Positions 1 to 12,500 of a stretch of DNA of 64,000 nt are shown here, in pieces. The stretch is from contig NC_079882.1 of the NCBI RefSeq assembly GCF_029227915.1, positions 4,526,001 through 4,590,000 of the forward strand. Direction: 5' to 3'. Both the position numbers and the translations under genes were made by a program. The number at the start of each line of letters is the position of its first letter. Position 1 is the stretch's first letter. Source of the stretch: Hydractinia symbiolongicarpus (Eukaryota; Cnidaria; Hydrozoa; Anthoathecata; Hydractiniidae). The notes below the pieces were generated by a model that saw nothing but the letters and a program-made list of their open reading frames with translations, had not been told where the DNA came from and did no database searches.

Positions 1-573
1 CCATACTCAATGCTGTATGATAGGGATATATCCTTGAAATCCTTAGCTCAACACTGCATGGTACCGCAGGGTACTGGATATTCAGGGACTTGCTGTGACG
101 TCACTGCGTTCGCGCACGCGACTGCGCCAGAAGGAACATTTTATATTCTCTCCGGTTATGGAAAAGAGACAACAGGCGTTGGGAACGAGGTTGGCTCCAT
201 GCTACACTAGTTTAGAGTCTAGGCTATGGTGTGCTGAAAACGGGGAATATAAAGAATAAAAATCATTATCTCCACAAGATATGGGAAAGTACTTAGGTCT
301 AACGCATGTTGAATATATATTTCCAATACGTGGACGACACTAACCGTTTTTTCCTTTGCCTGCTTTATGGTCCCCGTGACGCGTGGTCCGCAAAATGAGT
401 TTCTAAATTTCCGGACTGGAATTTATCACATAATCTTGGCCACAGATTGGAAATTCGCTATTCACCCCAACGATAATTTTGAGTCGATCGAAACTATTTA
501 TCACCCTTCGTATGATAAGAATCATATTCTATAGGACATATGACAGGTGCCTAAATAGTTTGTGGATTGAGTC
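1..573. other. Upstream region of SMAP gene
   Basis: This stretch lies before the SMAP start codon. A perfect CRE-type palindrome TGACGTCA sits at 96-103, in a short CpG-rich patch (about 90-125) that differs from the AT-rich surroundings, so it may be part of the SMAP promoter. No TATA box or other gene was recognised. A 66-codon open frame at 10-210 has no family resemblance and looks accidental. Confidence 0.35.
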
Positions 574-3500
574 ATGTCAACAAGAGCTGAAAAAGCTCTA
601 AAGGCCCAGAAAGAAAAGCATCACGCAATTCTCAGGGAATTGGTTAAAGCGACATCTAACAAAACATGCGCTGATTGTTTGGCTAAAGGTGAGGGAAGTC
701 GTATTAACTAATTTAGTACTTATATCCTAATCCAGTTCTCCACTATCCTATACAGAATTCTCATATAGCAACATTATTTCGACTATTTTGATTGATCACA
801 TTCACATTTTCTCTGTCAATGCAGTACTCTGGGCAGATAGAATTGTTAGCAGTGCCTTTTTTTATAAAATTTGATACGTCAATAAGGATCTTTGGATTTT
901 TTATTCAATGATTAAATAATTTGCTAGTAAAATTTGATATTAGGCATTGGTTATACACACATCTCTCAAATAATTAGGCATAATAAATTTTCTAAATCAG
1001 CAAATATAAATTCGGTTTCATAGCTAACTATAAAAAAAATTAGCAGCACTTGTCAGGGTGTCCAGCCTTATACTCAAAACCAGATTGAAGCACAACTTCT
1101 GGCATGTTTGTAACAATCTATATTATAGTACCCGTCTGTAATACCCGTCGGGTATATAATACCCGTCCATATGTCTGTCTGTCACACAAAAGTAACTGCA
1201 GTAGCGAGATACATGAAAAGCTGTAAATAAAGGATGGGTGAACCCAACGATTTATCCAGGGGCCACCGACTAGTATTTTATAATGACGAGGTTTAAACTA
1301 AATACAATGAAATTAAACAAACACAAAAATTGAATTCTTTAAAATGTATATAAATATCTTAGAACGAAAAGAGCTTTTTAAAAAAATTAAAAAGACTTGT
1401 TAACTAACTCTTTAAGCTCTATAATATAAGTCCAACATCATTTTACACCGTGGGTTCCCTTTAACATAACAACTTTCAATCCTGTTCCAAGGATTTTTTT
1501 ATGCTAACAGATCTTCACTAAGCAGGAAATAGCCCAGGTAATAGGTTTGAGAGCCACTTAAAAAAACTGATTGCCAAGGAAGAAACAAAAAAAATTGAAT
1601 CTTTTAATCTTACTAAGATAAGTAAGCACACTCCATTACTGGCAGGGCTTTTTTACACAGTATTGGGTTTATTGTCTCTTGTTTAGGTGAAGGGTCTCCT
1701 TAAGAGACAAGAGAGGAGTTGAACGTCCTCCACCATACCTTAGTTTAAAGGGGCGATTGTGGAAGTCCCATGAAATGCCACATAGTGATGGTGTCACTTT
1801 AAAAAACACCCAGTCCGGTCTGTGAACGGTTGGCGCTAGGAAGGGCATCCAGCTCTAAAACAATGCCAAAACTCTTTATTAATGGCCGTAAGAATAGTTA
1901 ATCAGACAAACTGCGTAAACGGGGCTGGAACTCTAAGTTGTGAAGGTGTCGCGCACTGTAGGACAGATGTCAGATGTGAGCATCGTCAGACCGTTACCCA
2001 GCTATCACATCATAAGGTAGATAACACTAGGTTGAGGATGGCTAGTGTAAATGTTGGTACTCTGAGAGGTAGAGCAGGTGAAGTAGTTGAAATGTTAGAA
2101 CGTAGATCTGTTGATATGTGTTGTGTTCAGGAAGTTAGGTGGAGAGGAGCTTCAGTGAGATTTGTGGAAGGTAGGAGGGCAAGGTATAAGCTTTTTTGGA
2201 TTGGTAATAGTGATGGATATGGAGGAGTTGGCATATTCGTTGCAGAGAAGTGGGTAGAAAAAGTAATAGATGTTATGCGTGTTAATAGTCGTATTATAGT
2301 GATAAAGTTTTTGATAGGTAATAGGATTGTCACTTTTCTGTCAGTTTATGCTCCACAGTGTGGACTCAGTGAGGAAGATAAAGATAAGTTTTATGATGAG
2401 TTAATAGCAGTCACATCAAAGTTTGGAGACACTGAACTTGTCATGGTGGGCGGCGACTTTAATGGTCATGTTGGGAAGTCATCTGAAGGTTATAGAGGTG
2501 TGCATGGAGGCTATGGATTTGGGAGCAGAAATAAGGAAGGGGAGAGATTGCTTGAGTTTGGAATGGCAACGGACATGTTGGTTTGCAACACATCATTCAG
2601 TAAGAGACAGAGTAGGCTGATAACATATGAGTCAGGTGGTTGTAAGACACAGATAGATTACTTTTTGGTTAGAAAGTCAGACAAGAAAGTGGTGAAGGAC
2701 GTGAAAGTTATATCGGGGGAAGAGTGTGTTTCCCAGCATAGGTTGCTGGTTTGTGATATTATCTTGAAGAGTGTCAGAGAAGCCAAGAGAAAGTACAGGC
2801 CCCGTCGAAAAGTCTGGAAGCTGAAGGAAGAGATTGTAGGAAGACAATTTAGTGCAAAAGTTCAGCAGTTAGCCTACAATAGTCAATGTGATAGTGACAA
2901 TGTTGAAAGTACTTGGACTACTTTGAAGAATTGTCTTCTAGAAGCTTCTGATGATACCTGTGGGTGGACGAAAGGACCAGCTAGACATAGACAGACCTGG
3001 TGGTGGAATAATGAGGTTGACCAGTGTATAAAGGAAAAGAGGAAACTTTGGAAAGAGTGGAAGTCAGGTGGTAGTAAAAATATTTACTTAGAAGCTAAGC
3101 GTCGGGCTCGTACAGCAGTGTAGGCAAAATCAGAAGCAGAGAGAAACAGATTTGCAGATGTGTTAAGAAGGGAAGACCAGCGCAATGAGGTATTCAAGAT
3201 AGCAAAGCAAATGAAGAAGACTAATCAAGATATTGTAGGTGAGAAGTGTATACGTAATGATGAAGGTGTTTTGGCTAGCACAGAGGAGGAGAAAAGGGTA
3301 GCTTGGAAGAATCATTATCAGAGGTTGCTTAACACTGAGTTTGATTGGGACGAGGATAATTTGTCTGATGATGATGTCGTAGAAGGGCCAGCCATGCAGA
3401 TCAAGACAGAATGGGTAGTGGAGGCTATTAGGAAAATGAAGATTGGCAAGGCTGCAGGAGTATCAGGTATTGTTGCAGAGATGGTAAAAGCATCTGGATA

Positions 3501-6500
3501 TATTGGAGTTGAGCTTATTACAAGTCTTGCTAACCAGATTATAAAGGATGGTGCTATTCCGAGTGAGTGGCAGTCGAGTGTAATAGTGAATTGTTTCAAG
3601 GGCAAGGGTGATGCATTAGAAAGGGGTAACTATAGAGGTTTGAAGTTGGTTGATCAAGTAATGAAAGTTATTGAAAGAGTGATTGATAAGTTACTTAGAG
3701 AAAGAATTGATATAGATAAGATGCAATTTGGTTTTGTTCCAGGGCGTGGCACTACAGATGCAATATTTTTACTCAGACAGCTTCAGGAAAAGTATTTAGG
3801 AAAGAGAAAGAATCTCTATTTTGCCTTTGTAGATTTAGAGAAAGCTTTTGATAGAGTGCCATGTAAAGTTATTTGGTGGGCTATGAAAAAAATTAGGTGT
3901 GGATGAGTGGCTAGTTACAATGGTTCAGTCTATGTACAGCAATGCTAGAAGTCGTGTCAGGATTAACGATTCACTTAGTGATGAATTTAGTGTAAATGTT
4001 GGTGTACATCAGGGTTCTGTACTTAGTCCTTTGTTGTTTATTCTAGTCTTAGAAGCGCTGTCGATGGAGTTCAGAACAGGTTGCCCATGGGAGTTATTGT
4101 ATGCAGATGATTTGGTTCTCATAGCAGAGTCGATGGAAGAATTAGTTGAAAAGTTTGAGAAGTGGAAGAAAGGACTAGAAGAGAAAGGGCTGAAGGTAAA
4201 CACAGCAAAGTCTAAAGTCATGATAAGTAGCATTGCAGCCAAGTGTGACCTTGTAGTTGGAAAGTGGCCTTGTGGAGTTTGCAGGAAAGGGGTTGGTAGT
4301 AACTCAATTTTTTGTCAGACTTGCAAGCATTGGGTACATAAGAAGTGCAGTAGTATTAGTGGAAGGTTAAGAGCTGGCATACAGTTTGTATGCAAGCGTT
4401 GCAAAGGTGAGATTATAGAGAATGAAGTATTTCCAGCTTTAATGATGTACAACAGTGGCTCGTTAGAGATAGTTAAGAACTTCTGTTACTTAGGTGATAT
4501 GTTGGGCAGTGAAGGGGGTGTTGGAAGAAGTGTTACTTGCAGGATAGGTTCTGCTTGGAAAAAGTTTAGAGAGTTACTTCCTTTATTGACTAGCAGAGTC
4601 CTGTCAATTGAGGTAAAAGGTAGGTTGTATGAGGCCTGTGTAAGAAGTGTTATGTTGTACGGTAGTGAGACATGGGCAGTGAAGCAGGAAGATCTTGACC
4701 GTTTAGAAAGGAATGATATGAGAATGGTTAGGTGGATGTGTAATGCCAGTCTGAGAGACAGAAAGAGTTCAGATGAGCTAAGAAGCAGGCTAAGTCTCTG
4801 TAGAATTAAAGATGTTATCCAGATAAGAAGGTTGAATTGGCTGGGGCACTTGGAAAGAATGGAGGAGAATAATTGGGTAAGAAAGTGTAGAGACTTGATA
4901 GTTCCTGGGGCAAAGCCCAGAGGCAGACCGAGAAAGACTTGGCAGGAGGTTATAAGGACAGACTTGATAGAGAGGAAGTTGAGTTTAGATCTACTTTAAA
5001 GGAAGAAATTTTCGCGGAAGAAATTTTCGCGAGGCCAAAAAATCGCGAAATTTTTGGAATTTTATTTTCGCGAATAGCCTCTCCTAAGATTTTTCGCGGG
5101 AATATATTTTCGCGAATGAACACTTTCGAAATTTTTCGCGAGAAAAAATTTTCGCGAATGGCCTATTTTTAAAATATTTCGTGAGAATAAACTTTCGCGA
5201 ACGAAGACATTTTTAATTTTTTATACGTACCTAATTTATAAAAAACGTGTTTTTTATACAAAAAGCAGTTATATAAATGACAGCTGATTTGAGAATGTAA
5301 GTTTTTCTTTCATTTGCACTTTTTCAAAACACAAAATAAACTATATATAAACAAGTTTTACAGGGTAAAGCTTTTCGTATTAACGAGTAACAAAAATATT
5401 TGTTCTAACAGTGTCATTGTTCATCTTCCATGCTTTCAAAAGCGTCAAAAGCAGATCTTTCCCACACAAAATCACAATCCTCATCTTCGTCGTCTTCACC
5501 GCTATCGTCATTTTCGTTGTCGGCGGCTCTTTCAGAGTATCCAATCTGCTTTTCTTCCAAGGTCAAACCACAAACCGATTGAAGCTGCTGGTTCTCCACT
5601 GGACTGCTTTCACATAACAGGTCGATCTCTTGAAATGGGTCGATTGGAGGGAGATTCTTGCTACCCAGCTGAATCGCATCAGTAATTCCCGCTGCTCTCC
5701 ATCCACTTTCAATGATACTTTTTCCTTTGCTGGTAGTCATCTCATCATAAAAGTCGACAACCCATTGAGCATGTAGGGGTTTGAGAGTAGTTAAACGCAG
5801 CTTAACATCTACTTCATCAATTTTGACCACATCATTAAGCTGCTTTGAAATTTGATCAGCGTACCAGGTGCTGAATTTATTTCTCAAGAAGCGCTTTGCA
5901 TGTCCATTGACAGTTAAATCTAATGGTTGATAAAACTTGGTCATATTTGCTGGTACATTGACGACACATATGTGGTTTTCCTTGATCTTATTGAGGACTT
6001 CGCTCGTCATTTGGCCAGTAAATACATCCATGATAAGCAATCCTTTTTGATCAGGAGGTAGCTTGAGTGTTGCTCGTTCTTCTTTTAGGTAGGGCGAAAT
6101 GATTTCTTCAATTATTTTGATTGACTCTGTCGTGTTAGAGTAGTGAGTGGGGTTTGCACTCAAACTGAAGCCGTCTGGAAACTTGAAGCGAGGTAGACTC
6201 TGTTCCGTCTTTCCCCCGTAGATCAGCTGGATAGGCAAAAACTTATTTGTAAACGTTATTCCAAATGTTCCAGTAATCGATCGTTTGTCGCTAGCAGCTT
6301 CCATGACTACGGACGCTGAACCACGTTTGGCTAAGGTGAAATTACCAGTTGGGACATATTTTAGGGGTGTTTGGTCAATGTTGATGATCATGGAGTGTGG
6401 TATGTTATGCTTTTCAATAAGGGTGACGATCTCATGGTGAAACAAAAATTCCATTTCTTTCCTGGCACCGTCAGGAATATTAACCTTCGAAGAAGTCTTC

Positions 6501-9500
6501 ATCCGCCGAACGAACCCCATACGCTTGAATAAGCTTTTTGCCCAACTTGATGAATCGACATCAATGTTTCCAACGGCGCCCGGATACCTTGACATAAGAG
6601 CTTTGGCTGTAGCCTTGGCCAAGCTTGAAGTTACGAGGGCTCCATGGGAGCTAACAGCCTTGATGTAAGATTGAACCATTCCATCAATTTCTCCAAGTAG
6701 CAGTGGACGACCTACTGGCTTTGAGTATTTGGACACAGATTTCACAACTTCACGTTTTTCTTTCGAAGCGATTTTTATCTCCTTCACGACTTTCTCTTTG
6801 AACGATCGAATTGTGCTCTCTGTGAGCCCAGGAAACTGCGACTTGAACTTCTGTAGCGCAGCACTGTTGCCATTTTTACGTGCGTAGTCGCCAATCGTAA
6901 ATCGGTCTTTAGGTTGCCATTTTAAGTAAGTCTTTCTTTCCTTTGCCTCCTTAGCTTTTTCCGAGATTGCTTGCACATCAACTTCACCGAGGCCATCGAC
7001 TTCAGGCAAGGATTTAGAGGTAGTACCTAAAAATAAAAATAAAGGATTTTGTAGAATAATTTTTTAAAATATACCCTGCAATAATTTCATGATAATTCAT
7101 TTGGTACAAGAGCTTTTTGCTGGCAACGAAAAATATAACACTAACCTGCAGAAGGTTCAGGAGGAGCAATGTTCTTTTCTGCAGGACTGTTTTTTTTAAG
7201 CTTATCTTCTAAAGCTTTTTTAAGCTTTTGACTTTTTGAAGGAAAGACATGGTTGATCCTTCTCATCCAAAAAACTGTTTGTTTCCTTTTTCAAATCACA
7301 CAGAAACAAAACACAACAAAAAAAATTATGTGAAATACTTTTTCGATTGCAAACCGAGGGTATTGATAGAGTGAAAATCTCTTTTGAAAATATAGTTTGC
7401 ATCTCTTATCTTAATAAAAAAGAAGAAAAGCTCACAAAAACATTTCGAAACTAAATTTAAAAAAAAAACATGTATTTTGGTAAAAAAAACGTCTTTGATG
7501 TTTATATTCTAAAGAATTAAGATTTAGAACAACATAACCCCCGGCATAAATTGACTTATCCTTGTGTGTATTCGAATACGCCTCTTCTTTTATGTTTGGA
7601 TCGAATCAGTCTAGACGGTTTCGAATTTAGCAGACACCTCTTTTAGACAAAATCGAACGACAAACATCTTTGTCATCACTTATGTGTACAACTTTCTTGC
7701 ATCATGTCTTCGACAGAAAAGATTTTAAAATTTTCTTCAGCTGTAAGAGGTTTCCATTATTATCAGAGATTATGGTTCCCAAGAGAAGAAGAAACACTTA
7801 ATTGCTATTATGAACAAGACAACGCATTTGATCTGTTTGCTATAAAAACCGAACAGTGCGATTCTGGAACAACAGTGGGACACTTACCCAGAGAAATTTC
7901 TAGGATAACAAAGTTTATTCTAGACATGGGTGCAAGGATTACGGCTACTCTAACGTCAACAAATTATCGTCGATCTCCATTGGTTCAAGGAGGATTGGAA
8001 ATCGCATGTGAAGTCACTGTGAGAACGCCAGCTACAATAAAAAACCACATGATTTTGGATCGTTATAAAGAATTGCTGAATGATTATTATATCGAACCAA
8101 AAGATGAAGAAATTCTCGGAAATTTTCTAGCACTTTCAACTACTAATGCTTCTCCACCAGAAAAAGAAACTGCTCCGAAAAGAAAGAAGAAAAAAACCAC
8201 AACAAACGTCAATGAGAATATCCCGGACATAAGGGTTATGTTCCGTCGCCAACAAAAAAATCACAATAAACAAAACAGGGACGACGCCAAAGCCGAAACA
8301 GTAATTGTAATAGATTAAACAAAACAAAAAGAAAATTTTTAAAAGATATCGAAGAACTGTTTACGTTATTACTTCCTAATGCTTTCATTTTTTAGAGTGA
8401 GAAGTGTCATAAATAAAACCTTGCACATTTTTCTCAAACTTTTCCCCAATAAGGTATTTGTTATGTTGCAAAAAAATTTTTTTCGCGGGAATTTATTTTC
8501 GCGAACGACCCCTTTTGATTTTTTTCGCGGGACTTTATTTTCGCGATTTTGGCCAAAATTCGCAAAATCGCGAAAATTTCTTCCTTTAAAGTAACACATA
8601 GATCAGATTGGAAGAGGGTCATTAATATACCCCGTCCAACCCATGCTAGCATGGAGAACGGACGTTAAGCCGAGAATGATGATGATGATGATGTTTAACT
8701 CTGATGACTGTAATTGGTCAGATGTAAAAAATAAATGGCACCAATATTGATTTTGGAAACTTTGTTGATATTTAGTCATGGATTAAATTACTTCAGGTTT
8801 TTCTCCAACATACTAATATACCGTATGGGTCATTTGGAGGACATAAACATAATAACATATTTTTGATGGGGTCAACACTGATTTTATGACATTATGATCA
8901 TATAAATTGTTTTTACATAATATTTTAACCTTCATAAGAGTTTATAAGTTACATAATAATATTCTACCCTCACAAGTGACTAGTCAAGATGGTATAGTCT
9001 ATGTAAAGCAATGCTAGGAGTTAATTAACGCTACACATTGTTATGAATTTACCGTTAATGTTGTACATCATGGTTTTGTAGTTACTCCTCTGTTGTTTTT
9101 TTTGTTATAGTCTTAGAAATGCTGCTGATGGAGTTAAAAGAAGTTATTTTAAGGACACAAATTGTTGGAACAGTGGTAAAAATTATTGGGGGCAAAAGTT
9201 AATGCAGTTTTGACTCAAAATCGCAATAATTGCACAATCTATCTTTGTGAAAGGCAATAATTATGTCGTAAAATTATTGAAAACATGCAAAAAACATGCA
9301 AAAATTAATGTCACAAAATTTAATTAATAGTAATTCATACAAAAAAATTTCAATGTTAGGAAACTCCTATTGAAACGGCAAAAACTCGCAAAATATATAG
9401 TAAGCATTGAAATCACAATAATTTATGTTCCAAAATTACTTTTTCACTTTTAAATTGCAATAATTGTCGCCACAATTTTGATCTGCAACAATTTTTATCC

Positions 9501-12500
9501 AAAATGTATATATGGCAGCTGATTTGGTTCTCATACCAGGGTTTATGAAGAATTATATAGTTAAGAAGCTTAAGAAGTGGCTACAGAAGATGAAGAGTTG
9601 AGAATGAATGCAGTATTGAAATCAAGTGTGACCCTAAAGTTTAAAAGTGGTCTTGTTGAGTTTGCTGGAAAGGGGTTGGTTGTAACTCAATTTATGTCAG
9701 GCTGGGTACATGTAAGTGGAGTGGTATAAGAGGAAGAAAAGTGTGCTTTGCAAAGGTGACACTTTAGACAAAGTATTTGGGGCTTCAATGATGTACACAA
9801 CATTGGCTTATTAGGCATAGTTAAAAACTTAGGTGTTCTGTTAGTTAGTGAGGCGGTGTTTGATGAATTGTATTTTACATGATAGATTCTGCTTGGAAAA
9901 AGGTCAGAGAGTTATGCAGGCGAATGACTTTTTTTGTATTAGCGTTATCTGTCAGCAAAGAAGGATGAAGTACCAAGTGCGATAAAAGTGGACTTAGGCA
10001 AACAGTGGGAATAAGGCTTTTAGAATGATAAATATCTAAATGAAAATACTTTTTGAATACCCCTTTTTCCCTCCTTTCATCAGTGACTAAAGCAACCCTA
10101 TATACTCAATTCATTTTCCATCAATAAAAAGTGAAGAATTACCCCCGTGACGTCTAACATATTTTAATTGTATGGTTAGCAGAGGGTAAACAAATGATTA
10201 TGTCAATGCATGCATTATACATGCTAATGTATTTTTTCGTGTTTTAAGGGTAGTAAGAATGTCCTGATTTATCTTTTAATTTTTGGTTATATAGGACCAA
10301 GATGGGCTTCTTGGAGTTTAGGTGTGTTTATATGTATACGATGTGCTGGAATACATCGCAACTTAGGTGTTCATATCTCAAAAGTAAAATCAGTTGACCT
10401 TGATTCATGGAGTACTGAACAAATAGAGGTAAGTAACATACAAGCAAGCCTGCTATATCTTAATCAGGTAATATTTTAATACTTTAATTAATTTGAGTTG
10501 ATTTAATTTTTTTGAAAACTTATATTTGCAAGATCTAAAAAATGCAATTTGCAAATTTATTTCAGGTCTAATTATTAAGATAAGGTAGCCTTTACTTATC
10601 TTGCTTCACAGGTTCATAATTATTAACTACTTTAAGATGATTAATTATTTTCGCAATATCAAAAAAGTCCATCACTAAGATCTTTTCTGTGACCGTTATT
10701 TGTACTGTCAGCCCATATGGGAAATTATCATAATTGCTTTTCTTAGAAAAACCTGAATATTAACATCGCCAACAATCTTAATCCTATAACGAAGACATGG
10801 AAAGTAAAGCAATTAATGCAGTTAGCACTGGGTTGCAAATATATTCGTGAAATGTTCCAAAAAAAGTTCTATTTATCCGGAAAAAAAGAGAAAAAAAGGA
10901 AAAAAATAAATCTGTTTAATCTAATAAGTCATTTCTATTAATTTCGCAAAAGATTTATTTTTGAGAATTCTCATTTCTGGAATTTTTTCGCATAGACAAT
11001 GATTGAGAACTGAGAAAAAAGAAGAAAAAATCTTCTGTTTTTTCAAAAATTTTGTAAAGATTATCTGCCAACAATTTTCCGGGAATATGAATAAAATTAG
11101 TTTTGCAAAAGGCACATGTCAAATGTTTTAATTTTGCTTTTAGGTGTCTTACATTTGTCAGCTTCTTAAAAAAAATGGAATTATGCATCTTAGTAGCACA
11201 CCTTATTCTATTGCACTCTCAAAAAAATGAACTTGCATTTGATGTTAAATCTCCCTTTATAGCTTTTTTTAGTTGATTTTTTCTTTTGTTTTAGCACATT
11301 TTGAAATGGGGAAATAAACGTGCTGCAGAATATTATGAATGTTATTTACCAACGGATTTCACTAGACCTCAAGGCAATCAGTATCTTTTCATTTTGTTTA
11401 TCGTTCTGTTTTGAATTGGTTTATAAGAAATACACATACTTCCATTACTTAGATTATATTGCCCACACTTAAAGAAAGCCTAAGTCATTTAACATTTGGC
11501 ATCCACATAAAAATAATCTCTGTTAAGTATAGCAAATTTAAAAGAACAGTGGTAGCCATTTAGAAAAACATCAAAGCTTTTAGAAGAGGCGTAAAGTGGT
11601 AGCACTAAAAAATTGCGCTTGCTTAAATTTAAGAATGTTTCCTTAACAGTTCCAGTGCTGTTGAATCATTCATTCGAAATAAATATGAGAAAAAGTTATA
11701 CAAGAAGAAAGATGGCGAGCCTGAGCCTAACCCTACTACAAGATTAGATAAACTTGGAGGGACCAGTGCACCTGCAGAGAAAGAAAACAAGGTGTGGTTT
11801 CAATTATGATATGTCAATGTCATGTTTTAGGTACACCAAATATTAATATGATGTATATTCCAGGCACAATCACAGAATCCCAGTAGAAGACGAGAAAGAC
11901 CAGAAAAGAAAGTAGTTGAAGAGAAACCCAACAACACGATCTTAACAATGGCTTCTCAAAATGTAAGTTGTAGCTTTTATAGTTTTTGCATGCATCATGA
12001 AGATACTTATTATTTTATTTTTACATTTTATCTGTCAATAGATGGCCGGTCTTAGCAAAGACATACAAAAGTAAAGAATTTTAAGACTAAAACTAAGCCC
12101 ACCTTACTCTGTGCTTTAGTGTTTTTTATTAGAAAAAAGACTCTTTTCAAGACCTGTTTTGTAGGTGGTTGGGTAAATTATCCAGGATCAGTTGTTAGTT
12201 GCTCAAGTTTTATCCAAATTTTAACCTTAGGCCTTAATTATAACAAGATGTGTAGAACTTTTTATATAATTTTTACGTTATAAGTACAAGGAGGCTAAAA
12301 ATGTACAGAAAACCAAGCATATTAAAAAACGTACTATGACTTAAAGAAATAATGTAACCATATTATGTTAGGGCTGTTAGTACATCTTTTTTTGTAAGCA
12401 TTATTTTCTGACCGTCAAAACTAACTACAATAGTATAAATATACTATGACGCTGGGCAATATGCAAGCCTAATATTTAGAGCTTGCCACACTTTTTCTAT

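Larger units (their letters stand above)
4999..8586. mobile_element. Pogo-like DNA transposon 1 (transposase + HIRAN-like gene)
   Basis: Perfect terminal inverted repeats begin AAGGAAGAAATTTTCGCG at 4999 and end in the reverse complement at 8586. TTTAAA lies on both sides (4995-5000 and 8585-8590). The target duplication is therefore TA, TTAA or TTTAAA, which the palindrome leaves undecided; TA fits the transposase family. Subterminal zones of about 210 bp (left) and 120 bp (right) hold tandem TTTTCGCGAAT-type repeats. Inside are a two-exon transposase on the minus strand and a divergent HIRAN-like gene on the plus strand. The element sits inside the 3' end of an RTE LINE within SMAP intron 1. 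Confidence 0.88.
1690..8694 (+). mobile_element. RTE-clade non-LTR retrotransposon, interrupted by a nested DNA transposon
   Basis: The 5' leader (about 1690-1880) resembles known RTE leaders, with 'cccagtccggtctgtgaac' and 'gaagggcatccagc'. It is followed by endonuclease and reverse-transcriptase coding sequence to 4996. The 3' end resumes at 8587, where a frame encodes the RTE-type ending [11 protein letters not shown], then a (GAT)n tail at 8677-8694. The gap 4999-8586 is an inserted pogo-like transposon. The 5' boundary is approximate. Sense orientation relative to SMAP. Confidence 0.85.

Noticed and set aside
10-210. 66-codon open frame at the window start
   Set aside because: No family resemblance and no splice or start context; the CRE-like palindrome within it suggests promoter DNA.
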